A DNA stretch of 64,000 bases. Origin: Vreelandella arcis (GTDB lineage: Bacteria; Pseudomonadota; Gammaproteobacteria; Pseudomonadales; Halomonadaceae). The translations under genes were made by a program, and so were the position numbers. The notes under the pieces were generated by a model, which worked only from the letters and a program-made list of their open reading frames with translations, was not told the origin of the DNA and did no database searches. Below are positions 37,601 to 46,572 of this stretch, piece by piece. Location of the stretch: positions 186,001 to 250,000 of the forward strand of contig NZ_FNII01000001.1 of NCBI RefSeq assembly GCF_900103865.1, read 5' to 3'. Position 1 is the first letter of the stretch. Each line of letters begins with the position of its first letter.

Positions 37601-37748
37601 GGGTCGGCGTTTAATGAGACGTCGACAACCACGACAGCTGCTTGGTGCGGCTTGGTAACAAAGCAGCGCCTGTTTCCTGTCATGGTTTCTCCTTCTCATT
37701 GCTAGTCACGGTCTTTTGCCGCTCCCTTTGGAGCGGCTTTCTTTTTTT
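37601..37748 (+). ncRNA. Predicted Fur-regulated small RNA 1 (PrrF/RyhB-like arrangement)
   Basis: A predicted transcript of about 148 bases from GGG near 37601 to a terminator T-run. A 5' hairpin pairs GTCGGCGT (37603-37610) with ACGTCGAC (37619-37626). A central hairpin pairs GCTGCTT (37637-37643) with AAGCAGC (37661-37667). An unpaired core follows (37676-37712), containing CATGGTTTCTCCTTC, TCATTGCTAGTCACGG and an anti-Shine-Dalgarno CTCC run. Tandem Fur-controlled sRNAs are known as PrrF1/PrrF2 in Pseudomonas, and CATTGC...AGT recalls the RyhB core. Homology is not proven; the organisation is the evidence. Confidence 0.78.
37718..37748 (+). terminator. Terminator of small RNA 1
   Basis: Stem GCCGCTCC / GGAGCGGC (37718-37725 and 37730-37737) with a 4-base loop is followed by TTTC and seven Ts. 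It is a strong intrinsic terminator. Confidence 0.9.
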
Positions 37749-37883
37749 CTGGCAGGCGACAGTGGTTTTCGTTGATCTCCGCTAACGAAGACGCACGACG
37801 TTTGTGCAGCTGGGTGCCAAGCCTGACGACGGACCGTTGCGATTGCCCGCTTTAGAAATAAATAAAAAAGATTCGTATTTGTG

Positions 37884-37912
37884 TTGACAGAGTAAATGAG
37901 AATTATTACATT
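37884..37912 (+). promoter_or_regulatory. sRNA-2 promoter with Fur-box-like sequence
   Basis: The same promoter as copy 1: TTGACA (37884-37889), a 17-base spacer and TACATT (37907-37912). AATGAGAATTATTA is perfectly conserved between the copies, whereas bases just outside it have diverged. Retention of this element supports function. Confidence 0.8.
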
Positions 37913-37916
37913 GTGA

Positions 37917-38051
37917 GGGTCGGCGTTTGATGAGACGTCGGCAACCACGACAAAGGCTGGGTAAAGCATCATCACCAGCTGCCTGTCATGGTTTCTCCCT
38001 CTCATTGCTAGTCACGGTCTTTTTGCCGCTCCTTTGGAGCGGCTTTCTTTT
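37917..38051 (+). ncRNA. Predicted Fur-regulated small RNA 2 (PrrF/RyhB-like arrangement)
   Basis: A predicted transcript of about 135 bases. The 5' hairpin GTCGGCGT (37919-37926) / ACGTCGGC (37935-37942) differs from copy 1 by one base in the 3' arm, and pairing is kept by a G-U wobble. The central hairpin has a wholly different sequence, GCTGG / CCAGC (37956-37960 and 37975-37979), at the same place. The core CCTGTCATGGTTTCTCC and TCATTGCTAGTCACGG is identical to copy 1, with one difference in the seed (CTCCCTC instead of CTCCTTC). The two RNAs may therefore overlap in targets but differ in strength. Confidence 0.78.
38025..38051 (+). terminator. Terminator of small RNA 2
   Basis: Stem GCCGCTCC / GGAGCGGC (38025-38032 and 38036-38043) with a 3-base loop, then TTTCTTTT. 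The stem is identical to that of copy 1. Confidence 0.88.
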
Positions 38052-38253
38052 GCCTGCTCTCTGCCCGTCTCCTTCTGCCCATACTGACCCTTTTCCGCTT
38101 ATTTCCTCGATTAGCAGCTGTTTTTCAATGCGTTAATGATAGCGCCGGGCTGAAGCGGCGAAGGCGCCGTTGATGGGCCGCATTTTGGCGTCTACGTTTT
38201 ATAAGTAGCGTCTAAGGCGCTTATGACCACGCATGCTAATGGAGGAGTTTGCC

Positions 38254-39165
38254 ATGAGTGATACCCAAGACCTTTTCCCTACTCGCTTGGAACGAAAGCT
38301 GGGAATGTTCGAGCGCATCGACCCAGTGGTATACGGCGATGAAACACAGCTTGCCAAGGGGCCGTTGGATAAGTCGCAAATCGATGAGTACGAGAGAAAG
38401 GGGTTCCTCTCCTTTGAAGGCTTTTACGATGCTGATGATATGCAGGTTTTTCTTCAGGAACTGCGTGAGTACGAAGACGATGCCGACCTGAAGCTCTCCG
38501 AAGGAACGATCCTTGAGCCGGGACGTGAAGAGATACGAACCATTTTTGGTATCCACGATGTTTCAGAGCGTTTTCAACGCCTGACTCGGGATCCCAGGTT
38601 GCTGGCAATCGTCAAACAGCTACTCGGTAGCGACGTCTATATTCATCAGTCACGGATCAACTATAAGCCAGGCTTCAAAGGAAAGGGCTTTGAATGGCAC
38701 TCGGATTTCGAGACGTGGCATAGCGAAGATGGCATGCCGCGCATGCGTGCACTGAGCTGTTCCATCGTGCTCACTGATAACGGGGAATTTAATGGGCCTC
38801 TAATGCTGATTCCCGGTTCGCACCGCTACTTTGTGCCCTGCGTGGGACGTACCCCGGAGAATAACTACAAGGAGTCGCTCAAAAGCCAAGAGGTGGGAGT
38901 ACCGCCAGCAAGCAGCCTGCGCGAGCTAATGTTGGAGCACGATATTGAAGCGCCCAAGGGCCCAGCCGGATCCCTGGTGATTTTCGAAAGCAACACCATG
39001 CACGGTTCCAATATCAACATGTCCTGCTGGCCGAGAAGTAACCTGTTCTTTGTTTACAACAGTGTTGAAAACACACTTCATGCCCCTTACTGCGGCAACC
39101 GCCCCAGGCCGGAGTTTCTGGCCAATCGCTCCGAGTGGGAACCGATAGAACCACTTCAGGAGTAA
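38254..39165 (+). CDS. ectD: Ectoine hydroxylase
   Basis: A non-haem Fe(II)/2-oxoglutarate dioxygenase of 303 residues that converts ectoine to 5-hydroxyectoine. The signature FEWHSDFETWHSEDGMP holds iron ligands H149 and D151; the third ligand is H250 in NTMHGSN. These match the known EctD ligand spacing. GGAGGAG seven bases upstream fixes the ATG at 38254. It is not next to ectABC, which is common in Halomonas. The 202-base leader follows the two small RNAs, and the ribosome site can be drawn pairing with small RNA 1. Confidence 0.97.
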   Translation: MSDTQDLFPTRLERKLGMFERIDPVVYGDETQLAKGPLDKSQIDEYERKGFLSFEGFYDADDMQVFLQELREYEDDADLKLSEGTILEPGREEIRTIFGIHDVSERFQRLTRDPRLLAIVKQLLGSDVYIHQSRINYKPGFKGKGFEWHSDFETWHSEDGMPRMRALSCSIVLTDNGEFNGPLMLIPGSHRYFVPCVGRTPENNYKESLKSQEVGVPPASSLRELMLEHDIEAPKGPAGSLVIFESNTMHGSNINMSCWPRSNLFFVYNSVENTLHAPYCGNRPRPEFLANRSEWEPIEPLQE

Positions 39166-39343
39166 TACGGTAGAACGCTACTCGTTGAGCTTTTTGATGC
39201 GCGACGGGCGGCAGACAACCTTTGCCATGACCACCTAGAGAATATTGATACCTTCGAAAGTGGCAGTGGGACAATGCATCAGGTCGTTTACGATAATCAG
39301 AAGTAGCCCAGCATGCCGATTCGCTCACTCTTTGGAGACCTTT

Positions 39344-39946
39344 ATGCAGCTATACCTTAATGCGACGTCCCCCTACGCCCGTGTGGCACGTATCTGCCTT
39401 TACGAGAAAAAGTTGATCGAGCGCACCGAGCTTTGCTGGTGCGACCCCTGGGCAGCCGATAGTGAGCTGTTGCAGATAAACCCGCTGAGCCGTATTCCGA
39501 CGCTGGTCACCGACGACGGCGAGGTGTTGACCGAGTCGGTGTTGATTGCGCTCTACCTGGATGCTCAAGGGGAGGGGCCGGCGTTGCTTGCCCACGACGC
39601 CTTGACGGATACCTTGGCGTTGACAGGGTTGGGGCAGGGCTTGATGGACGCCGCGTTCAACGTGGTGATTGGTCGTAAGCACGGCGGCAATGAGGTGGAC
39701 TTGACGCTGCTGGGTAGCCGCCGTTTGAAGGCCATTGAACGCACGCTGGCGACGCTCAATACGCACCCCAGCGTGCTGGCAGGTAAGACCGAGCGAACGC
39801 TGGGGTCGATTGTGGTCGCCGTGGCGCTGGCCTATATCAGCTTTCGCTTACCCGCGTTTGATTGGCCAAACCGCTTCCCGGCGCTTAACACTTGGTATAG
39901 CGAGGTAGTGGAAAGCGAGAGCTTTGACCTAACAGCCTTTGAATAG
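39344..39946 (+). CDS. Glutathione S-transferase family protein
   Basis: A 200-residue cytosolic protein with a thioredoxin-like N-terminal domain (MQLYLNATSPYARVARICL) and an all-helical C-terminal domain. SPYARV is the glutathione-site serine region, and SRIPTLV with TESVLIALYL supplies the cis-proline and glutamate-serine contacts. Substrate is unknown. GGAGACC precedes the ATG at 39344. Its stop is six bases from the end of the convergent trmB. Confidence 0.88.
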   Translation: MQLYLNATSPYARVARICLYEKKLIERTELCWCDPWAADSELLQINPLSRIPTLVTDDGEVLTESVLIALYLDAQGEGPALLAHDALTDTLALTGLGQGLMDAAFNVVIGRKHGGNEVDLTLLGSRRLKAIERTLATLNTHPSVLAGKTERTLGSIVVAVALAYISFRLPAFDWPNRFPALNTWYSEVVESESFDLTAFE

Positions 39947-39952
39947 AGCGGA

Positions 39953-40681
39953 CTAGTCACAACGCTGGTAAATCAAATCCCATACGCCGTGGCCGAGTTT
40001 TTCGCCGCGCGCCTCGAACTTGGTTAGCGGGCGAAAATCCGGTCGTGGCACGTAAGGGGCCGTGGTGGTGCTGGCGGTGTTCTCATAGCCGGGGGCTGCC
40101 TCCATTACCTCGGCCATCCATTCGGCATAGGCTTCCCAGTCAGTTGCCATATGCAGCGTGCCACCGGGTTTTAGGTGCGTGCGAATCAGCTCCACAAAGG
40201 CGGGCTGAACAATACGCCGCTTGTGGTGTTTCTTCTTCGGCCAGGGGTCGGGGAAGAACAGCTGCAACGTGGTCAGCGAGCCTTCCGGTAGACACTGTTC
40301 CAACACCGCTAGCGCATCCTCGCGATACACTCGCAGATTGGTGAGGCCGCGTTTATCGACCTCGTCAAGCAGTTTGCCGACGCCAGGGGCGTGGACTTCA
40401 ATACCGATAAAGTCGGTATCCGGATGGTTTTCGGCCTGCTCAATCAGCGAGTTACCCATGCCAAAGCCAATTTCGACCACGCGTGGCGCTTGGCGACCAA
40501 ACAGGGCATCCAGGTCTTGGCGACCATCGGCCAGTGTCAGCCCAAGGCGTGGCCATACCTCTTCTAGGCCACGCTGTTGCGCCTGGGTCATACGCCCGGC
40601 ACGAATCACATAGCTTTTGATGCCCCGGCGGTGCAATGGGGCATCGGGGCTTTCGGGCCCCGTATCGTTGGGTGCTGTCAT
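39953..40681 (-). CDS. trmB: tRNA (guanine-N7-)-methyltransferase
   Basis: Methylates G46 of tRNAs using SAM. The 242-residue protein has the SAM motif [10 protein letters not shown], the acidic [12 protein letters not shown] and the catalytic region [15 protein letters not shown]. The ATG at 40681 with AGAGA upstream gives the usual length; the frame is open further upstream through the start of the gap to thiG but without family likeness. It probably shares a transcript with thiG and thiS upstream. Confidence 0.95.
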   Translation of the reverse strand: MTAPNDTGPESPDAPLHRRGIKSYVIRAGRMTQAQQRGLEEVWPRLGLTLADGRQDLDALFGRQAPRVVEIGFGMGNSLIEQAENHPDTDFIGIEVHAPGVGKLLDEVDKRGLTNLRVYREDALAVLEQCLPEGSLTTLQLFFPDPWPKKKHHKRRIVQPAFVELIRTHLKPGGTLHMATDWEAYAEWMAEVMEAAPGYENTASTTTAPYVPRPDFRPLTKFEARGEKLGHGVWDLIYQRCD

Positions 40682-40700
40682 GGTGTCTCTTGAAAGGTGA

Positions 40701-41495
40701 TTAACCGTTAATGCGGTCTGCAAAGGGGGTCGAGGGGTCTGCGCTTTGGCGGCGTGGCATTCGGCCTGATAAAAACGCATCACGGCCGGCTTCAACGGCG
40801 AGCTTCATGGCGTTGGCCATACGCAGTGGATCACGGGCGTGGGCGATCGCGCTATTCAGCAATACGCCGTCGCAGCCCAGCTCCATGGCCATGGCCGCGT
40901 CTGATGCTGTGCCAATGCCCGCATCCACGAGCACCGGGACGCGGCTTTGTTCAACGATTAAGCGTATATTGTGTGGGTTTTGAATGCCGTGGCCCGAGCC
41001 AATCAACGAGCCCAGCGGCATGATGGCGCAGCAGCCCATGGCTTCCAGCTCGCGTGCCACAATGGGGTCATCGCTGGTATACACCATCACGTCAAAACCG
41101 TCTTCGAGCAGCGTTTCGGCGGCCTTGAGCGTTTCGACAACGTTGGGGTACAGCGTGGTGTCATCGCCGAGCACTTCCAGCTTAACCAGGTTATGGCCGT
41201 CAAGCAGCTCGCGGGCCAGGCGGCAGGTGCGCACGGCGTCCTTGGCGGTGTAACAGCCAGCGGTATTGGGTAGCAGGGTGTAGCGCTTGGGCGAAATGAC
41301 GTCCAGCAGGTTGGGCGCATCAGTCTCTTGGCCAAGGTTGGTGCGACGCACGGCAAAAGTGACAATCTCGGCACCGCTTTGCTCAACGGCAGCACCGGTT
41401 TCGGTAAAGTCTTTGTATTTGCCGGTGCCGACCAACAAGCGGGAGCTGAAGTGGCGTCCGGCAATGTTAAACGGGGTATCGGTCAGTGACGTCAT
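40701..41495 (-). CDS. thiG: Thiazole synthase
   Basis: Forms the thiazole-phosphate ring of thiamine from deoxyxylulose phosphate, dehydroglycine and ThiS thiocarboxylate. The 264-residue TIM-barrel protein has [12 protein letters not shown], the Schiff-base lysine in [10 protein letters not shown], and the phosphate-site loops PLGSLIGSG and [14 protein letters not shown]. It lies 38 bases after thiS and 19 bases before trmB, all on the minus strand. No TPP riboswitch is recognisable upstream. Confidence 0.96.
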   Translation of the reverse strand: MTSLTDTPFNIAGRHFSSRLLVGTGKYKDFTETGAAVEQSGAEIVTFAVRRTNLGQETDAPNLLDVISPKRYTLLPNTAGCYTAKDAVRTCRLARELLDGHNLVKLEVLGDDTTLYPNVVETLKAAETLLEDGFDVMVYTSDDPIVARELEAMGCCAIMPLGSLIGSGHGIQNPHNIRLIVEQSRVPVLVDAGIGTASDAAMAMELGCDGVLLNSAIAHARDPLRMANAMKLAVEAGRDAFLSGRMPRRQSADPSTPFADRING

Positions 41496-41533
41496 AGCGA
41501 TTCCTTGATAAAGCGCAAGCGGATAAAAACGGT

Positions 41534-41755
41534 TTAGCCGCCGCCAATGGCATGGACGACTTCTATTTGGTCGCCGCTGGTCAAATGGGTATCAGCGAGC
41601 TGGCTTTTGGGCACAATCTGCTCGTTGATTTCCACAGCGATACGACGTCCGCTCAGGCCTAGCTGTTCCACAAGGTCAGCGGCCGTGGCATCAGCGGCAA
41701 GGGAATGGGGTTTACCGTTGAGCGTAAGGTGTATCGACTCATTCGAGGTAGACAT
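41534..41755 (-). CDS. thiS: Sulfur carrier protein ThiS
   Basis: A 73-residue ubiquitin-fold sulfur carrier. The C-terminus ends in AIGGG, which is adenylated and converted to a thiocarboxylate that donates sulfur to Thi[11 protein letters not shown] near the start and EVVHAIGGG at the end are typical. It is slightly longer than most ThiS proteins (65-68 residues). It is directly upstream of thiG, and divergent from the DUF423 gene. Confidence 0.93.
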   Translation of the reverse strand: MSTSNESIHLTLNGKPHSLAADATAADLVEQLGLSGRRIAVEINEQIVPKSQLADTHLTSGDQIEVVHAIGGG

Positions 41756-41893
41756 AAACTAGGCGCGTCCCGTGGTGTGGTAACAAAACGAGTAAGGCGA
41801 ATCATCTTCTATTGTAGCGGTTTCGAGTCGTTCAAGGTACGCCATGGGTGTAATCAGCACGATGGACGTAAACGAAAATGGGGGGGCAGAGAC

Positions 41894-42301
41894 GTGGCGT
41901 CGGAGAGCAACGTGCAACGAACAGAGAAAATGTGGTGGTGTATCGCGGCGCTTTCGGGCGCCATGATGGTGATGCTGGGTGCCTATGCAGCCCACGGCCT
42001 GTCAGCGCGAACAACCGAGGCTATGGTGAGCGCTGTTGAAACTGGCGTACGTTACCAAGCCTGGCACACGCTTGCCATGATGATCGTCCTGGTGTGGCGC
42101 CAGGTGCAGCCGTTTGCCGGTCAGCGCTGGGTATTGGCGCTGTGGGGGCTGGGCATTGTGTGCTTCTCAGGCTCGCTCTATCTAATGGCGCTAGCGGGCC
42201 TTAATTTGGGTATCGTGACCCCCATCGGTGGACTGCTGCTTATGGCAGGTTGGCTGGCGCTGGGGGTGGTGACGTTGCTAACGCAGCTTCGTCATGCGTA
42301 A
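41894..42301 (+). CDS. DUF423 membrane protein
   Basis: A small inner-membrane protein with four helices. [33 protein letters not shown] and [15 protein letters not shown] are the DUF423 pattern. Function is unknown. The start is uncertain: GTG at 41894 (a G-run seven bases upstream, 135 residues) or ATG at 41930 (AGAG upstream, 123 residues). Its 3' end overlaps the convergent copper ATPase gene by 24 bases. Confidence 0.85.
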   Translation: MASESNVQRTEKMWWCIAALSGAMMVMLGAYAAHGLSARTTEAMVSAVETGVRYQAWHTLAMMIVLVWRQVQPFAGQRWVLALWGLGIVCFSGSLYLMALAGLNLGIVTPIGGLLLMAGWLALGVVTLLTQLRHA

Positions 42302-44590
42302 TCGTAATGCGTTGCCAATAACGCTCACTGAGGATAGCGACATCGCCGCGGCTGCGATAATCGGCGACAAAAGGATGTCAGTGAATGGGTACAGAATCCC
42401 GGCAGCAATGGGAACGCCCGCCGCGTTGTAGGCAAAGGCAAAAAACAGATTCTGGCGAATGTTGCGCATAGTGGCTTTGGAAAGCTGGTGCGCTGTTGCA
42501 ATGCCGGTAAGTTCGCCTCGCAGCAGAGTTATCCCGGCGCTTTCTATCGCTACATCGGTGCCGGTACCCATGGCAATACCTACATCCGCCGTCGCAAGCG
42601 CTGGGGCGTCGTTCACGCCGTCGCCCGCCATAACCACGATGCGGCCTTCATCGCGCAGCCGCTGAATCACTCGGCCTTTATCTTCCGGAAGAACTTCGGC
42701 TTCAATCTCGTCAATGCCCAGTCGGCGGCCGACGGCCTCGGCAGAGGTTCGATTATCCCCTGTCAGCATTACCATGCGAATGCCGTCGGCCTGCAGAGAC
42801 CTGATGGCTTCTTCGGTGGTTTCCTTAACAGGATCGGCGATGGCGAGAAGTCCGGCTAAGCGCCCGTCGACACTGGCAAAAATGACCGTGGCACTGTCGC
42901 CACGCAATTGATCGGCGTGGGCGTCTTGAGACTGGGTGTCAACGCCTTCGCTTTCCATCAACAGCCGGTTGCCAAGGGCCACACGCTGGCCATCAACCTG
43001 GCCGATTACGCCCTTGCCGTTGGGGGCTTCAAAGTCTGATGCTTCGGTCACTTTAACGTCTGACTGCTTAGCCTTCTCGATAATCGCATGGGCCAAAGGA
43101 TGTTCGCTACCGCGCTCTAGACTGGCCGCCAGGCGCAGCAGTTCCGCTTCAGCGATGCCTTCGGTGGGCACCAGTTCGGTCACCCGCGGCTTGCCTTCAG
43201 TGAGCGTGCCGGTTTTGTCGACAACGACGGTGTCTACCTTTTCCATGCGTTCAAGTGCTTCGGCATCGCGAATCAATACGCCTAACTGGGCACCACGTCC
43301 CACACCCACCATAATCGACATAGGAGTGGCGAGCCCCAGTGCACAGGGGCAGGCGATAATCAGAACGCTAACCGCCGCAATTAGCCCGAACGCCATCGGC
43401 GGTACAGGGCCCCACACTGACCAGGCAATGAAAGCCACAACAGCAATGAGAATAACGGCGGGCACAAAGACGCTAGCGACTTTATCGGCAAGCCCTTGAA
43501 TGGGAGCGCGGCTGCGCTGCGCACTGGCCACCATTTGCACAATTTGTGACAGCATGGTGTCGCGGCCCACTTTGTCGGCGCGCATGACAAAGGATCCTTG
43601 GCCGTTGATACTGCCGCCGATAACGCTATCGCCTGCTGATTTTTTCACCGCCAGCGGCTCGCCAGTAACCATCGATTCATCGATATTCGAGCGGCCTTCC
43701 AGCACTTCGCCGTCCAATGGCACTTTGTCACCTGGGCGCACCCGCAACCGATCCCCCACCTGAACGTTATCGAGAGACACATCCTCCTCATTGCCCTGGT
43801 CGTCTAACCGCCTTGCGGTAGCGGGAGCCAGGTCGAGTAAGGCACGGATTGCCCCGGAGGTTTTTTCCCGAGCGCGTAGCTCCAATACTTGACCAAGTAA
43901 GACCAGAACGACGATGACCGCCGCCGCCTCAAAATAAACCGCGACCGAGCCGTCGGCTTGGCGAAAGGTATCGGGAAAAATGCCGGGCACAAGAGTGGCC
44001 AACAGACTGTAAATCAGTGCGGCCCCGGTGCCGATGGCGATCAGTGTGAACATGTTGAGACTGTGCCGCACAATAGAGCGCCATCCGCGCACAAAGAACG
44101 GCCAACCTGCCCAGGCAACCACTGGCGTTGCCAGTACCAGTTGAATCCAGTTAGAGGTTTGTTGGGAAATGAGATAGCTAAGCCCGATCAGGTGGCCGCC
44201 CATTTCCAGCACAAACACGGGCAGGGCGAGCGCCAGCCCAATCCAGAAACGCCGGGTCATGTCCTTGAGTTCGTCCGACGGTCCGTTGTCCGCAGACACG
44301 GTCTCGGGCTCTAGTGACATACCGCAAATGGGGCAGTCTCCAGGGCCTTCTTGGCGAATTTCCGGATGCATCGGGCAGGTATACATGGTGCCCGGCGGAG
44401 CCGGCTCTGCTGAGGGTGCGCGTTCGCTTAGGTACGCCTCAGGTTCGGCAACAAACGTATCCTGGCATTTTTGTGAGCAGAAGTACCAGGTTTTGCCCTT
44501 ATGACTAGCGCGGTGGTCGGTCGAGTGGGGATCCACATCCATGCCGCAAACCGGATCTTTTACCTGATGATCGGAGCGGGCTTCAGACAT
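42278..44590 (-). CDS. copA: Copper-transporting P1B-type ATPase with YHS and heavy-metal-binding domains
   Basis: Pumps Cu(I), possibly Ag(I), out of the cytosol using ATP. The 770-residue protein has, in order, a YHS domain (about 10-50, DPVCGMDV and FCSQKC), a heavy-metal-binding segment (about 70-95, YTCPMHPEI and CPICGM), eight helices with the CPC metal site at about 414-416, the phosphorylated aspartate in DKTGT (about 458) and the [10 protein letters not shown] hinge. A classical CXXC metal-binding domain is absent; this layout resembles SilP-like pumps. GGGGAG precedes the ATG at 44590. The start overlaps the end of the ferritin-like gene. Confidence 0.94.
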   Translation of the reverse strand: MSEARSDHQVKDPVCGMDVDPHSTDHRASHKGKTWYFCSQKCQDTFVAEPEAYLSERAPSAEPAPPGTMYTCPMHPEIRQEGPGDCPICGMSLEPETVSADNGPSDELKDMTRRFWIGLALALPVFVLEMGGHLIGLSYLISQQTSNWIQLVLATPVVAWAGWPFFVRGWRSIVRHSLNMFTLIAIGTGAALIYSLLATLVPGIFPDTFRQADGSVAVYFEAAAVIVVLVLLGQVLELRAREKTSGAIRALLDLAPATARRLDDQGNEEDVSLDNVQVGDRLRVRPGDKVPLDGEVLEGRSNIDESMVTGEPLAVKKSAGDSVIGGSINGQGSFVMRADKVGRDTMLSQIVQMVASAQRSRAPIQGLADKVASVFVPAVILIAVVAFIAWSVWGPVPPMAFGLIAAVSVLIIACPCALGLATPMSIMVGVGRGAQLGVLIRDAEALERMEKVDTVVVDKTGTLTEGKPRVTELVPTEGIAEAELLRLAASLERGSEHPLAHAIIEKAKQSDVKVTEASDFEAPNGKGVIGQVDGQRVALGNRLLMESEGVDTQSQDAHADQLRGDSATVIFASVDGRLAGLLAIADPVKETTEEAIRSLQADGIRMVMLTGDNRTSAEAVGRRLGIDEIEAEVLPEDKGRVIQRLRDEGRIVVMAGDGVNDAPALATADVGIAMGTGTDVAIESAGITLLRGELTGIATAHQLSKATMRNIRQNLFFAFAYNAAGVPIAAGILYPFTDILLSPIIAAAAMSLSSVSVIGNALRLRMTKLR

Positions 44591-45041
44591 CACTCATTCT
44601 CCCCGTTTGGCGAGCGAGGCGCATGGCTTCGTGTTCTTCCAGCGCCAACAGCGCTTCTACCAGTTCTTTGGCCTCGGGAATTTCCGCTTTACCGTCTAGG
44701 CTCCGATACAGGCTGATGGTTTGTTCATGTAGATCAAATACTTCGCGGCAAATGTCGTCAAAACTAAGGGTTGCATAGGGAGCGTCGCAAGTGCGGTGCG
44801 TTTGGATGGGCTGATGCTCTAGATAATCGTAAACATAGGTTTTCAAGGCCTTTTTGTCGGCCTGTTCCTCAAAACCAGCGACAACGCGCTGCATCTCGGC
44901 TTCATGGGAAGCGAGGTAATTGAGCAGCATACGAGCCCGCTCTTCTTCGTGTTCGTTGGCACAATGGGCAAGGCAGTCAGCAAGGTGTTGGTGTAGCTGG
45001 CGCGTCCAGTCGATCAACTCGCCAAAGGTTTTAATGTCCAT
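44583..45041 (-). CDS. Ferritin-like helical protein of unknown function
   Basis: A 152-residue, almost wholly helical, cytosolic protein. The patterns [13 protein letters not shown] (about 25-40), [11 protein letters not shown] (about 45-55) and [10 protein letters not shown] near the end place glutamates and histidines as in ferritin-like di-metal bundles. I do not recognise a named family with certainty. AGGAGC eight bases upstream supports the ATG at 45041. It lies between an APC permease and the copper ATPase, and its end overlaps the ATPase start. Metal buffering is a guess. Confidence 0.6.
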   Translation of the reverse strand: MDIKTFGELIDWTRQLHQHLADCLAHCANEHEEERARMLLNYLASHEAEMQRVVAGFEEQADKKALKTYVYDYLEHQPIQTHRTCDAPYATLSFDDICREVFDLHEQTISLYRSLDGKAEIPEAKELVEALLALEEHEAMRLARQTGRMSDV

Positions 45042-45069
45042 GTAAGTCGCTCCTAGTAGGCTGCTGGGG

Positions 45070-46407
45070 TTAGTGCGTATGCGAATGATGACTGTCTTCT
45101 GACGGGTCGTGTTTGGCGAGAAACAGCCATTCGCCGAGCAAAAGACAGGCCATGACCACGCCGGCAACGATAAGAACCAAGGGGTCTGAGATGGCTTTTA
45201 CCCAAATGAAGCCGATTAGCACAACACCGTCCAGAAGAATCGCGATGCTGGGTATGACCGGGTTGACCCCTACCCTGTCTTTGAGGTGGCGCAGCACGCC
45301 CCAGTGAATGGCGATATCCATGATCAGATAAAAAATAATGCCGAGTGCGGCGATGCGGCTTAAATCGAAAAAAGCTGTAAGCACTAAGCCTAGCACGACG
45401 GTGTAAACCAACGTGTGCTTCTGCAAGCTGCCGGGCATGTGGAAATGGCGGTGTGGCACCAGCTTCATCTCCGTCAGCATGGCGAGCATGCGTGACACAG
45501 CAAAGACGCTGGCAATAATCCCACCTGCCGTGGCCAGCATGGCGAGGATGACGGTAAACGCAACCGCGGCTTCACCGAGCGCGGGCCTGGCCGCGGCGGC
45601 CAGTGAGTAATCTTGAGTTTCAATAATTTCAGGCAGGGAAAGGTTGCTAGCAACAGCAAAGCCGACGAGCGCATAAATCACCACGCAAAGCGCAATTGAA
45701 ATCGTGATGGCCTTGCCGACATTGCGTTTGGGGTCTTTAAGCTCAGAGCCGCTATTGGTGATGGTCGTAAAGCCTTTAAAAGCCAGGATGCCAAGCGCCG
45801 TAGCCCCTAAGAAGCCGGTCATCGTCGGCGCGGGTGCATCGCCACCTGAGCCCATTTCCAGGGTGTCGGCGATCAACACGCCGACAATGCCGAACACCAC
45901 AATACCGCCTATCTTGATGACACCCAGCACCGACGCGACGGTCTCGATCAAACGGTTCGCCGACAAGTTGATCAAGAAGGCCGTTAGTATCAAGCCGACG
46001 CCCAGTAGCGGAACAAATAGCGAGCGGTCGCCCAAATCAACCAGCTCAAGGGTATAAGAACCAAAGGTTCGTGCCAGAAAGCTCTGCGCAATCACCATCG
46101 AGAAATACATCAGCAGGGCGTGAAAGGCGGTAGGCAGCGTTGGGCCGTAGGCTTTCTGCAAATACATGCCAATGCCCCCCGCTGAGGGGTAGGTATTGGA
46201 TATTTTGACGTAGGAATACGCGCTAAATGCGACGATGACCGCAGCGGCCAGAAAAGCCAGGGGAAACAACCGGCCCGTCATTTCGGCCATTTGGCCGGTT
46301 AGCGCAAAGATACCGGCCCCAATCATAACGCCGGTACCCAGCGCAACGGCGCCTACTAAACTAAGACTCCCTTCTTCGTAATGCGGCGTTCTATCCTTAT
46401 CAGCCAT
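45070..46407 (-). CDS. APC superfamily permease
   Basis: An inner-membrane amino acid/polyamine-type permease of 445 residues with about 12 helices. The first helix has the family pattern GTGVMIGAGIFALTGQ, followed by YPSAGGIGMYL. Unusually, the C-terminal tail ends in a histidine cluster (HHSHTH), which may bind metal. AAGGAG nine bases upstream supports the ATG at 46407. It lies upstream of the ferritin-like and copper ATPase genes in one minus-strand unit. The transported substrate is unknown. Confidence 0.85.
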   Translation of the reverse strand: MADKDRTPHYEEGSLSLVGAVALGTGVMIGAGIFALTGQMAEMTGRLFPLAFLAAAVIVAFSAYSYVKISNTYPSAGGIGMYLQKAYGPTLPTAFHALLMYFSMVIAQSFLARTFGSYTLELVDLGDRSLFVPLLGVGLILTAFLINLSANRLIETVASVLGVIKIGGIVVFGIVGVLIADTLEMGSGGDAPAPTMTGFLGATALGILAFKGFTTITNSGSELKDPKRNVGKAITISIALCVVIYALVGFAVASNLSLPEIIETQDYSLAAAARPALGEAAVAFTVILAMLATAGGIIASVFAVSRMLAMLTEMKLVPHRHFHMPGSLQKHTLVYTVVLGLVLTAFFDLSRIAALGIIFYLIMDIAIHWGVLRHLKDRVGVNPVIPSIAILLDGVVLIGFIWVKAISDPLVLIVAGVVMACLLLGEWLFLAKHDPSEDSHHSHTH

Positions 46408-46572
46408 GGGCAAGTACTCCTTTTACTGAGCCAGCCACGGCCAAGTTCACCGCGCTGATCAGATGTTAATTAAGTCACCTTGCCTATAGCCTGGATGATG
46501 TATCTGAATGCAGCCTGAAAACGTTTAACGAAGACATGACTCCGATCAAGCGTTGGGCGAAAAGGGGCTTAA

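Larger units (their letters stand above)
37503..38051 (+). repeat. Tandem duplication carrying two small-RNA genes
   Basis: Two diverged copies of one unit lie head to tail. Copy 1 begins AAGCCTGACGACG at 37503 and copy 2 begins the same way at 37819, an offset of 316 bases that holds through the promoter. It falls to 307 at the terminator because of indels in the middle. Promoter, 5' hairpin, a pyrimidine-rich core and terminator are strongly conserved, while the flanks and the central hairpin differ. This is the pattern expected of two paralogous RNA genes. No protein frame is shared. Confidence 0.92.

Noticed and set aside
37503..38051. CRISPR-like repeat
   Set aside because: Only two units, about 230 bases each, with promoters and terminators inside; no short repeats or spacers.
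37706..38136. Open frames of 60-100 codons on both strands across the small-RNA region
   Set aside because: They cross promoters and terminators, lack ribosome sites and are not conserved between the two repeat copies.
40682..40795. Longer N-terminus for TrmB
   Set aside because: The extra 38 residues overlap the end of thiG and have no family likeness; the ATG at 40681 has a ribosome site.
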